Positions 41,350 to 53,100 of a stretch of DNA of 64,000 bases are shown in pieces (the stretch's first letter is position 1; every line of letters begins with the position of its first letter). The notes below the pieces were generated by a model. The model saw only the letters and a list, made by a program, of their open reading frames with translations, did no database searches and was not told the origin of the DNA. The position numbers and the translations under genes were made by a program. The DNA is from Saprolegnia diclina VS20 (taxonomy: Eukaryota; Oomycota; Saprolegniomycetes; Saprolegniales; Saprolegniaceae). The stretch covers positions 39,727 to 103,726 of the forward strand of contig NW_008246096.1 of NCBI RefSeq assembly GCF_000281045.1. Direction: 5' to 3'.

Positions 41350-41517
41350 TGACCGAGAGTGCAAAAGGTAAAATGAGCTCTGTCGTGAGAGCGCGCAAAG
41401 CCAAGATACATCTCATTGCATCTTTGTATGCTCGTCTTTGTTCGAACCATTTGCAATAGTTGGCGGCTCGTATCTTTCGAGATTTGAATGTTTTCAGGAT
41501 ATAAATGACGCGTTTTC

Positions 41518-41548
41518 ATTGGTGGAAAACATCCCCTTTTCAGCCAAT
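41518..41548. promoter_or_regulatory. Opposed CCAAT boxes between lectin and UFL1
   Basis: ATTGG at 41518-41522 faces the minus-strand lectin gene. CCAAT at 41544-41548 lies 22 bases before the UFL1 start. The 220-base spacer is a compact bidirectional promoter. Confidence 0.45.
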
Positions 41549-41569
41549 CCGATTCTCGATTAGACGACG

Positions 41570-43840
41570 ATGGACGAAATCCGGGCGCTCCAGCGCCAGC
41601 TTGCGGCCGCGCAGGAGACCAAGGAGGGCAATCTCAAGCTCTCGGAGCGCCACGTCGTCGACCTCGTCCTCAAGATGCAGCAGCTCGGGAAGCTCGACGT
41701 CATCTTCACGCGCAGTGCTAACGCGATGCTGACGCCCCGCCAGCTGCGCCACGAGGTGGCCGACGCGCTGCTCAACCACATGGGCCGCGTCTCGATTGGC
41801 GACCTCTGCGCGACGACCAACGTCGACATGGCGTACGTCGAGAAGGCATGCGCAGACCTCGCCTCCGAGAGCGTCGGGCGAGACCGCGTCACCGTGATGG
41901 GCGACGAGGTGTTCACCGAGTGGTACCTCGATGGCATCATGGAGGACATGAACGAAGTCCTCCACGAGCATGGTCATGTACGCTGCCAACGCCCGATGCA
42001 TGCATGCTCATATTCGGTTCTAGGTGACGATCGGTGACTTGGCGCAGCAGTATGGCTTTCCGGTCGACTTTATGATGGCGGTCATCACCCCTCGCCTTGG
42101 CACGCTCATCCATGCGCATGCCAAAGGCAACAGCTTGTACACGGAAGCTTACGTCGAGCGTCAAGTCGCCCAGATCCGTGGGTCGTTTTCCGGCATTACG
42201 CGCCCGACAGCGATCCCCGAGGTTCCTTTTCGTGAGCCAAACGCCGAGCGACTCATGCGCATGTCTAGATCGTAGCGGCGACAGGTATGGACGAGCGACT
42301 CGTTACCGATACCGTGACCGACCTCATCGCAAAGAACGTGCTCCGAGGCTCGCTCCGCGGCCGCGAGTACGTCCCCACCATCTTCGTGGACGTCCAGCGG
42401 GCGAACGTCGATGCATTCTTTGGCGCGAACGGGTACCTCTTCCATGATATGGCGTCCCAGCTCCACATTGCGCGGCCCCTGGAGTTTCTCAAGCGCAGCT
42501 TTCCGCATGTCATTGCGCTCACGGACGTGGTTGTTGCTGACGCCTTCCTTGCGACGCTGGAGGGCGCCATCGACGCTGCCTGCACGGAAGTCTCGTGGGT
42601 CGATGCGCGCACGGTCTTGCCGCCGGCGCTGCCGGATCGCAGTGTCGCCGAGCTTGTGGCGCGCACAACGCGCCTGTCGATGCGCAAGCAGTCGCCCGCC
42701 GTCGCGATCGCGTCCGTGTACGTGGCCAGCCGCGGCTTCTTGAGCGCAGTGCACGACAAGTTTGCCGAGCACGCGGCGGCGCAAGCAGCGCGTTTGGCCG
42801 CCGAGACAGTGCGGCACAAGATCCAAGGACGCAAGGTCGACGTCAAGGCGAAGTTCACCAAGGGCAAGCATTTCATGCATTCCAATGACGACGGCGAGAG
42901 TGACGCGTCGAGCGGTGTCCCGTCGACCGAGGCCATGGCAGAGCTTGTTGTCAAGTGGTTTGAAGAGTGTGAAGATGATGACGCGTTTGTCGCGGGGCTC
43001 GTCTCGGAGCTGCGACCCCGCGTCTTGTACGAAGCTGCAGCTGCCAAGGCGCTCTCGGCGATTCACCGCGGCGGGTCGTCGACCAAGCAAGAGCTTGACA
43101 GCATATTTGAAGATCGTTTCGACGCGCTGTACGTTCAGCTGCTCTGCTTGTCCAAAGGCTGGCATAAGCTCTCGGTCCTCGTGCGTGCGAATGCCGAGAT
43201 CCACAGCGTGGAAGACTATCTTTTGGCCACGACGGCGTTGGATCTGTGCAACCTCGTGTTATCGTTTGTACAAGACGCGTACGAAGTCTGCGATTTGGTT
43301 GGCGTTGCGCTTCTCGTACCCGAGCGCGACGGAACGCCGGTGCCTCGCTTGACGCAGCTCAGTCTGGACAACCAGAAAGCGCTCCAGAAAAGCACTTCGT
43401 TTGCATCAGCAATCGAGACGATGTGGGCGCTGGCGACGGGCGACAGCCAATCGGTCGTCGATTTTGTGCGCCACATGTCTGTCCTCGCCGATGCACTCAA
43501 CATGCCGCTGCGCAAGTGCGACCGAAAGAAGGAACGCGCGCTTCTGACTGCCCGCAAAACCGCACTGGAGCAGCAGCTCCAGAACGCCGACAAAGACTGC
43601 TTGGCGCTTCTGGCGCTCGTGTCCCAAGGTATCTTTACGACTGTGACCAACCTCGCACTTGATTTTCCTCCACATGGAATGCCCACGGTCTTGCCTGCAC
43701 TTTGTGACGCTTTTCAGAGCAGCGTGCCGGCTGAGACAATGGAATGGCTTCTCTCGCTGCTGAAGAACCAAGGCGATCTGACGACAGCCGACGTCACTCG
43801 CCTCCAGACACTCGCGACATCAAAAACACTCTTGGTCTAA
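41570..43840 (+). CDS. UFL1: UFL1, UFM1-protein E3 ligase, three exons
   Basis: Exons 41570-41977, 42024-42231 and 42276-43840 (introns 46 and 44 bases, in phase) give 726 residues; the animal protein is about 790. Landmarks: LSERHVVDLVLKM near the start, LTPRQLRHEVADALLNHMGR, VSIGDLCATTNVDMAYVEKA, VTIGDLAQQYGFP, GSFSGITRPTAIPEVPF, and LRGREYVPTIFVDVQRANVD...FFGANGYL. The middle has a basic segment (RHKIQGRKVDVKAKFTKGK). UFL1 works with DDRGK1/UFBP1 at the ER membrane to attach UFM1 to targets, including ribosomes. The second intron removes an in-frame stop, so the join is well supported. Confidence 0.92.
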
Positions 43841-44150
43841 CCCAATAGTGACATTTTGATCTGATCCTATCGAGATGATCGGGAACTAGTACCATGCAAT
43901 TAGATAGCACACTGTACACTGCAATTGTGGGGCCGTTGCGTCAAGCAAGGAGCGCGCGTGGTCTATTGCGGGACTGAGAGGAACGGAGTAGTGCCAAAGA
44001 GGGTTGTCGCCGAGAGCGAAGGGAACCAGACGACGTAGTTGGCGTCAATACGCCCTCTATTGATGGGCTTGCGCGTTTGTCGCGCTCACTTTGCATCGCT
44101 ATGAGTCCATGATATTCCTCCGTCGTGGGACAGCCCGCAACTCATACAGG
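43841..44150. other. Intergenic between convergent UFL1 and NPHP4
   Basis: 310 bases of 3' flank for both genes; nothing recognised. If the NPHP4 reading ends at 44395 instead, this gap extends to 44,394. Confidence 0.45.
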
Positions 44151-47100
44151 TTAGCGGCGCTCGACGACCAACACAGCGCCTTGCTTGTAATTACCAATGA
44201 ACAGTCGGCACGACATGGAACTATAGTACGCCAATTGCCATAGGATCGACCACCACAAAGCTCGACACGCGCCCGTGCGCACCGCTGGCGGTGCAATGCA
44301 ACCATATGGACTGTCCGCCATAGACATTGGTGTGATCACAGATGAAGTCAATTTGAGTCATTCGTACAGTGACGTGCTAATCACATAACAGATATTACAT
44401 GGTACTCGAGACCGAGTCGGACCATGTGAGGTGGAAGAGAAGACATTCTTCGTTCTGGTCTTGGTGGTCGTTGATGAAGAGGTAGACCTTCTTGGAGCAC
44501 GGGAGCGAGTGCGGCGCAAACGCCAGCCGAAGGTACCCGTCACCGTTGCCTTGGAGCTGCAGCCGAGGCTCGCGCGGCTTCATGATGCTCGGGTCGTTGC
44601 TCCGCAAGACAAAGCTCCGATCTTCGTCCCACGGATTCCGATACGATATTTTCTACCATAGACAATAGTGTCAACACCTATTGCCGTACACCAAATAGAC
44701 AAAGCACCTTGAGCACAGGCACGCCCGTCGGAAGCGTCACGTCAAAGACCTTGGTCACAATCGGCTCGCTCACGGTCGTGTTGAGAAGCCACGCTCCCAC
44801 AAGATCGCGGCTGTCGACGTCTACTCAGCCATTAGTTAGTTGGTTCATTTGCCCGATTCCTTACCAACAACGTGGACGACAATCTGCTTGGCACACACTT
44901 GCATGGTCGCAAAGCGCACTTCAATGCGGTTGAACGCATGCGGAATGAGCTGAAAGATGCCACTCGGCTTAAACTAGTCACGTAGTACTATGCGACATGA
45001 AAGGAATAAAAGACATTCTACCTGGAGCTCGGTGGGGTGGGAACTAAAGCACGAGACGCGTCGGGGCATCGCGTCGCCTTTGACGATGAGTTCGTTCTGG
45101 ACTCCTTGGCCCATGGTCGCGTGCAGGTCGAGTCTAGGGAACTTGCCAGTCCATCTCGTCTGGTTCAACAAGTGCAAACCGCATCATGGACTGAATGTGG
45201 ATGCGCCAGATCTCGTGCAGGCGTGCGTGGTACATGTCGTCGTACAAAAGCAAGTAAAAGACGCCGAGACTCGGGTAGTCGCCAACGCGGTACTTGATGT
45301 AAATCTCTTGCGGGGCGTACGGTCGCTATCAACCATAAGGTTTGCCCGTTCATGCCAACAATACCTCGACCGGACGCGTCTCGACAATCACGTTGGCGTC
45401 CGGGCACATGACGAACTTCTCCACACCCGACTCGGCTTGATTGTTGTCATTCTCGTCGTTGCTCGGTGGCGGTACCCACTTGAGACAGCGGCGCAAAATT
45501 GCAAGCGAAAAGTGCTGGAACCGATATGTGCGGTGAACGACAAAGGGCGCGGGGTGCACGTGCAGCTGGATCACGGCGATCGTATGGCCGTGGGCGACGC
45601 TCTTGATCGAGATCGGGATCGTGCGCTCGTGCGTTCGCAGCGCGAGCGATAGAAACCGAAAGGGAAGTGCAACGTAGTCCCCGCCATCCAGGAGCAGCTC
45701 GTGGAGGCTGTCGACCATATCGCGCTCGACACGAGTGGTTGGCGCGTTTGGAATGTCCACAGCACGGGGCACGTGGTCCCGGTAGTAGGCCCACTCGGCC
45801 GCGTCCGTCACGAGTTGGAGCTCGGCGTCGGCCCACTCGATGCGGAAACGCTCGGCGTGTCCGTACGGGTTGCGCACGGGGAGTTCAAAGAAGAGCATCG
45901 AGCCAAACATCGCATATAGATGCACGGTCGTCGTCACGTGGTCTTTCAAGAGCGCTTGGATCAGCGCCTTCTTGTGGCCGTCGCGGTAGAACTGAACGAT
46001 TTGCAGCATCTTGTGCTTCTGCGCCAAGTACGCGTCGACGGTCGCACGGCCGGAAGCGACGTCGTTTTGACGGCCGTGGTTGGCCAATGACGCGGCGTCG
46101 ACCAAATCCCGCTGCGCGCGGGTCGTCGTCCGCTGTTGCTGACGCTTGTACATGCGGAGACGCTCAAGCTGCCGCGCGTACACCTTGTCGTGCATGAGCG
46201 ACGGCGCGTCCGCCACATATCCCGCCGACCCGAGGTCGTCGACAAGCGAGAGCCCGAGCTCCATGAGAAACTCGACGAACCGGACGCGAAGGATCTCATC
46301 CGATTTGCCTTCGGCGTACTTGGTCAAGAGCGCCGGGGCACGGACACCGCGTGCCGCAGCCGCGATCGCCGCTTTCCGCAGCTTCATTTCCACGAGGCGC
46401 ACGTTGGGCTCGGGACTGAACCGGTACTCGACGCTGGTCGTGGGTTGAGCCGTGGGATGCGGCAACTCGTTGTTGCTATGCGATTTCGCGGCTGCCGGTG
46501 GCTGCTTCAAGGCGCTCTTCGCTGTCGTCACCGGTTTAGCCGAAGACTCTGGCGTCGGTGTCCGGCCGGGCGTTGGTGTTGCGTCAACACATTGAGTACG
46601 TTTTGGTTGAGACGGAACCGACGCCGGTGTGGCCGCAGGCTTTGGCTGCAGCGCGGGCCGCGTCGCCGAGGATGATATCGACGCAGGCGTACCTTTCTTT
46701 GCCGTTGCAAGAACCGGATCCGACGTCTGCTTCTCGAGCGCGGGCTTGGCCTTGGCCAAGTTGAGTCGTGGAATTGTTTGGCTCCTCTGCGCACCATCCG
46801 GCTTGGCGGTGGTCGGGGACACGACCTCCGAGCGCGCTGTGGGCTTGGCTTGCTCTGCAGTGGCGGTGTAAAGCGCTTGGAACTCGCTCAGCGCAATCGC
46901 ACCGCTGCCGTCGGCGTCGAGCCACGTACGGATCGCCACAATATCCACCGGACTGAGCTGCTTGTCCATACCTAGCGCTGCCATGCCTTGATCAAACTCG
47001 GTGTGCGTGATCTTGCCATTGCCGTCCTTGTCGAAGTGACTAAACGCCTGGCTAACATCAATGCCTTCTCCCTGAGCGCGCAGAAGTAAGCCCGAGAGCG

Positions 47101-50100
47101 CTGCGACGGCGGGAGGCGTCCCCTTGACGGTCATTTCTCTCGCCGATGCTTTGGTCTTCAGCGTGCGCGCCGATGTTGCCGGCGTTCTTGAGGGCTTGGC
47201 GTCGGGAGCGTCTGTTGACACGGGTGCGGCCTCGCTGCCGCCGGACGCAGTTGCGGCCGTCTTGGGCGGCGGCTTTTGCCACGGTTTGCGCTTGGCGTCG
47301 CCGGTGGACGGTGCTTTAGCCAAGCGGGGCTTTGTGTACAGTTTCTTGAGCTCGACGAGTGAGATAATTCCGTCCAACTCCAAGTGATTGCCGAGTAGCA
47401 GTGCGTCGTCCGGAGCCAAATCGGCGAGGGCAAGGGCTTGCAAGCCCGCATCAAAGTCCGCTCGCGAGATTGCGCCGCTGCCTTCCTTGTCGTAGGCGGC
47501 AAATGCGTTGTCGATGTTGACGCCACTTTCTTTGGCCTGCATCAGCAGTTGCTTGATAGCGTCGATCGGTCTTGCAGCTGTGGGGGCAGCCACCGCAGGC
47601 TTGGCGTCGGCGGTCGGCGTTGGGTCAGAGAGCTCGGTGAGGCGCTGTAACGACACGACGCCGTCGCGACCAAGCTCGGTGCGAATCTGAGTCATCTCGG
47701 CGTCGTCGAAGTCATTGAAGCCAAGTTCGACGAGCCCCAGCTCAAAGTCGCCGAGGGCAATGCACCCATCGATGACCGTAAACTGCTGAAACACGCTGTC
47801 GACTTTTCCGTCACCTTGTTTCGCCGCTGTCAAAAGCTGCTGCAGTTTGCCAAGCGCGGAGGGCCGTGAGGACGCACGTGCGGTCGTGGCCGGGGCTTGC
47901 TGCTGCACAGTGGCTTCCGAGCTCCAGAGTACCGCGAGTGCAATGCGCCCTGACTGAGACGGATCCAGCGTCGCTCGAAGAGCCATCACGTCGTCGTTGG
48001 TCATGTCGTTGATCTCGAGCTCGAGAAGGCCCGTGTCGAGCTCCGCGTACGCGAGCGACCCGGAATTGTCGACGTCCAAGGCTGTAAGCACGCGACGGAT
48101 GTCGACGCCTCGGGCGGTCGCCGCTTCGATCCCGCGCCGAAACTTGGCAACACTGGAGTTCAATGTTGCTGGCAAAGATGCATCAGCTCGCGCCGATGTC
48201 TTGGAGCCATCGTCGAGACCCAACAGTGCGCCGAAATCCGCAAGCGCAACGACACCCGAGGGCCCGAGCAGGGCTCCTGCCGCCGATACGAGCTCTGCCG
48301 TGACGCCGTCGACGCCCAGAGACAAGAGTGCCGCCTCAAAAGCCGCTTGCGGTACGCTTTCTGCGTTCACTTTACGAAGCGCTTCGATGGCCTTGGTCTG
48401 CACTGGTTGCAGCAACGCGGCAAGCTCAGTCGTTGCTGTCACACGGCGCGCCGACGACGGTTTGCTAAGTGGTTTTCGCGCCGACGTCTTGGCCGGATAC
48501 AAGGCGCGAAACTCACTCAGCGCGATCTTGCCGCTGCCGTCCTTGTCCAGCACAAGAAGGATGCCCTTGATGTCGCCATCGGATAGCGGACCCAAGCCAA
48601 GGCTCTGGAGGCCTGCGGCAAACTCTTCGCTTGTGAGGACGCCGTCGCCGTCCGCGTCGAAGTGAGCAAAGGCTTCGTCCATCGGAATGCCTTGGTCGCT
48701 CGCGCGGGCCAAAAGCGCTTTGAGGTTGTCGAGCGGTGTCGGTGCATACAGCTTTGAAAACTCGGCGAGGGTGATGACGCCACTCCCGTCTTTGTCGAGG
48801 GCCTTCTGCAGCTCGTCCATATCACTGGCTGTCAGATCGGTAAAACCGAGCTCCCGCAGCGCAGGCGCAAATTCAGCGTACGTAATACCACCGTCGCCGT
48901 CCTTGTCAAAGTGAGCAAAGGACGTTGCCGCATCGACGCCTTGCGCTTGCGCGCGACGCAGTAGCGTCTGCAGTTTCGCCAAGGGCGACGATGTCTCGGT
49001 ATTTGTCGCGGTGTCGTAGAGCGACTTGAATTCTGCAATCGATATCGACCCGCTGCCATCCTTGTCCAAGTGGCTTCGAATGGCTGCGAGGTCCGACGCC
49101 GTGAACGTTATGAACCCGAGCTCGGTCATGGCGCTGTCAAACTCTGCGTGGGAGATTTGCCCATTGCCGTCCTTATCAAAGTGAGCAAAGGACGCCGCAA
49201 TGTCGACGCCTTGGGCTTGGGCCTTACGCAACAGCGCTTGTAGTGCGTCCAATGGCGACAAGCTCGTCGTTGGTGGTTGCGCTACGCCCGATGTCGTAGC
49301 GTCGGGCGGGTACACAGCTTTGAACTCGGCCAGCGAGATGGACCCGCTATTGTCCTTGTCAAGGGTGGCCCGGATGCTGGCGACATCGACCGCGCTCAGC
49401 GATGTAAACCCGAGCTCGGCAATCGCTTGGTCGAATTCCGCGTGGCTTATCGAGCCGTTGCCGTCCTTGTCAAAATGGGCAAACGCATGTTGGACGTTGA
49501 CGCCTTTCGCGCTCGCTCGACCAAAGAGTTCGCGCAGCTTCTCCATCGGTGGCAGCGGGATCACGGCGTGGCCCGCGTCGGACGCGCCTCCTACAAACGC
49601 TTTGAACTCGGCCAACGTCACCTCGCCCGTTTGGCTTGCGTTCAGGACAGCAAAGAGCCGCCCGGCTTCGTCGCTACTCGCGTCGTTAAAGTTGAGCCGC
49701 ACGAGACCGTCGTGGAAGCCCGCGGGTGTTAGGAAGCCGTGCCTCGCCGTATCGAAATGAGCAAACGATTGCTCCAAGGGCACGCCTTCGCCCGTGGCTT
49801 TGGCAAGAAGGGCCCGAAAGCGCATCTCGAGCGACACGCTCTTGGCGATGCCGAGAAACGCGCCAAACTCGTCAAGCGAAATGGTCTGCGACTTGTCGGT
49901 ATCCAAATGCGACAGAATGTCTTGCATATCGACCGCACTCCACGTGTGTGCGCCGCCGAGCTGCCGCAATGCCGTCTCAAAGTCCCCATACGAGACAGCC
50001 CCCGTGTGCGCCGTGTCAAAATGCGCAAAGGCGCCGCAGACGTCGATGCCGCTGGCCATCGCCTTGGTCAACATCGTCTTGAGCCGCATGTACGGTCGGT

Positions 50101-53100
50101 TGTTGTCTCGCATCGTCTGCTGCGTCCGCGGTGTCGCAAGCGCCACAAACTCGTCCAAAGCAATCTGTCCGTCGCCGTCCTTGTCCAAGTGCGTCACGAT
50201 GGCGGCAATGACGTCGTCATCGAGTCCGCCAAAGCCCAACTCTCGGAGCGCCGACGTAAACTCGGACGCTGACACTTGGTTGCTGCCGTCTTTGTCGAAA
50301 TGCGCAAAGCACTGCAGAAGGTCCATACCCTTGGCCGCCGCCGCGTCAAAGAGCACCTTGAGCTGCGTCTCAATGGGCGACGCCACAATCGCAGCCGACT
50401 GGTCGCCAAAGCAAAAGAAGAGCAGCTCCTTGTACGAGACCGACCCGTCGCCGTCGCCATCGAGCTTGCGCATGACGCGTTTGAGATCACCGTCCGAGAT
50501 CGGGCACTGGAGACTTGCTAAAGCCGCTTGAAACTCTTTCGGTGTCACGCTGCCGCTGTGGTCGTTATCGAATTGGCGGAACGCATCGGCGACACTGACA
50601 CCGGCGGCCGCCGCTTTGGTCAAGATGCGCTCGAGGCGGCGCTGGACTGTGGTCGCAGGGTCGTACGCCAGGCCGACAAACGCCATAAACTCAGCCACGT
50701 CGATCGACCCGCTCTTGTCTTTATCAATGCGCTCAATCAGTTCTTGGAGCAGCGCGTCGCTCAGCTGTGTCTCGACGTCCATTTCTTGGATGAGCGCGCG
50801 GAGCTCGTCGTACGAGACCGCGCCTGACCCGTCTGTATCCACATGGTGAAAGAGGTCGCCAATGTCAATGTCTTTGGCCACAGTCCGCTGCAGAATTTGC
50901 TGTAGAATGGACACTAGAGCGTCTTGGGCTTGGAGGACGAGCCCCATGGACGTGATAAACTCCATGTACGAGATACTCCCGTCGCTATCGGCATCGAGCT
51001 GCTTGCAAAACGACTCAAACATTGCTCGGTCCGACACTTGAAAGCTGAGCTGGGCGAGCGCCGTCTCAAACTCGACGTACGAGAGCGTGCCGTCGCCCGA
51101 CGTATCCAAATGTCGAAAGATCGAAGGGACGTCGAGGCCTTTCTCGAGGCCGCGCAATAGCACTTGTCGAAGCTCGTCCCGGAGATCGATGCAGCACGCT
51201 TGGTGCACAAACGCCAGGAATTCCTTGTAGTTGACGAGCCCGTCGCCGTTCGTGTCAAAGTATGCAACACACGCTTCAACCGCGGCAGGTTGCAGCGACG
51301 CAAAGAGCGGTCCGAGCTGCCGAAGGCCCTTGACAAACTCGGCCGGCGTCACAAAACCGTCGCCGTTCGCATCTAGAAATTCAAACATGCTCTTGAAGCG
51401 AAGGCCTTGGGCATGGGCCTGTAAGAAGACCGCGCGGAGCTGGTCGAGAAACTGCTGCGTGTCAGCACGACGCGTGGCGTTCGAGTGGGGCTTGATCGAT
51501 GGCTGCAGCGAAATGAGTGCCAGCAGAGCATTTGCGTCGAGCCGGTTGGTCCGCGTCGCCTGCGTTGCAAACCGGGTACAGAGCAAGTCGAGTTCGTCGC
51601 GGGTCAACGACGCACCGTCGCTGGTCGTTGCCGGTCGACGAGACGACGACGCGGTGTGGCTACCCGTCGGTGCATAAAATTGCTCCTTGATGAGAAGGTC
51701 GCGCAGTTCTTGGTTCGAGTCGGCAAGCGGCCTCGCGCGGACTCGGTGGCGCGGCTCTCCCGGTACATTGTCGCGTGGGGCACCAGCGGAAAGTCGCCAG
51801 TTGACATCGCTCTCGGCAGCGTTGGGGGCGACGAGGTTGCGCGGGCACGGCGCCGACGCCGATGCAAAGTTACTCATGAGCACTTGCACAGACCCAATCG
51901 TGGCTTTGACGACACACTCGTCGGTGGGTAGCGTCTGCACCGGGTACTCGGCATGGTGCTTCTTGACCTTTTGACCTTGTCGCAACAGCGTGTGGAGAGG
52001 AATCGCGATCGCACCGAGTGGGAGGAGACTGTCACCGTCGTAGACGTCGACAAGGAGCGATTTGCGCTGGAGGTACTCGGCAAACGCCCTTGGCTCGAGC
52101 ATCGAGTGCCGCGTGGTGTGCACTTCGAACGCGAGCGCTTGGGCCGGCTTGGTTTTGGCGCCGTCCTGGCGACAGAGGAGGTACGTGGCCGCGCTGTGTG
52201 TCGCCGTGAGCACGAGCCGGTCGGTTTTAGTCGGTTCAAACGTATAAAACTGAAACACAAAGTGGACTGACATGGGCACGGTACGATCCGCAGCCGGGCG
52301 AAAGGCTGCAAACTGAAACTGAATCTCGAGCAAATTGAGATTGTCGGCGAGCTCGTCGGCGATCGACGTTGTGAGCTTGGGCGACCGCACCGGCGTAGCG
52401 TGCAGCGAATTCGGTGCACGGTCGTCGTACATACCATGGCGCGTTAAAAGAGCTTTGGACGCGCGACTGAGCTCGTGCGCGGGTGCCACATCATCCGACA
52501 CGATCGTCGTCAAGTGTGGCTCAACGCCTACGTGTTGGTCGTACTGCGGTCGGGCGGTCTTTGGCGTCGGGTTCATGGTCGATTGAAGTGCTTGCGAGAG
52601 CGTCGCATCCCGCGCCGCCTTGTCTCGAAGATCGTCGGCCCACGTATCGGGCTTCTCCACCTCGTTCTCTGCGTCCTCGTTGGCCTCTTCGTCCGACGAG
52701 CTCAATGAAGCGCCTTCGACAAGCACTTCGACGTCCACGGACGCAAAAGTCTCTTCCAACTTGCCTTCTTTGACGCTGTTGGTCCACGCTGGCGACGTGT
52801 ACAAGACGTTGTCCGAGTACGGCCGCGCGTACGTTCCGCTCCTGAGCTCAATGTGGAGCATGGCATCGTCGGCTTGATTTGTGCTCTCTTGCAGCGTTGG
52901 TGTGCTCTTGTCGTGGTAGTAAAACTTCTTCCCGTCGCTTGGTACAATTGCCCGGGCGCCCATGGTCACCACGACCACGTCTTCGGTTGGGAGCGGCTCC
53001 TTCTCGGTCTTGGGCTTGGCGTTCTTGGGCCACACGAGGCGGAATTGTACCGTGAACTGGAGCAGAAGCACGATCGCCACCAATGAGCTCAGCGTGTAGC

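Noticed and set aside
45700..46675. Plus-strand open frames opposite NPHP4
   Set aside because: Shadow frames of the giant exon with no independent evidence.
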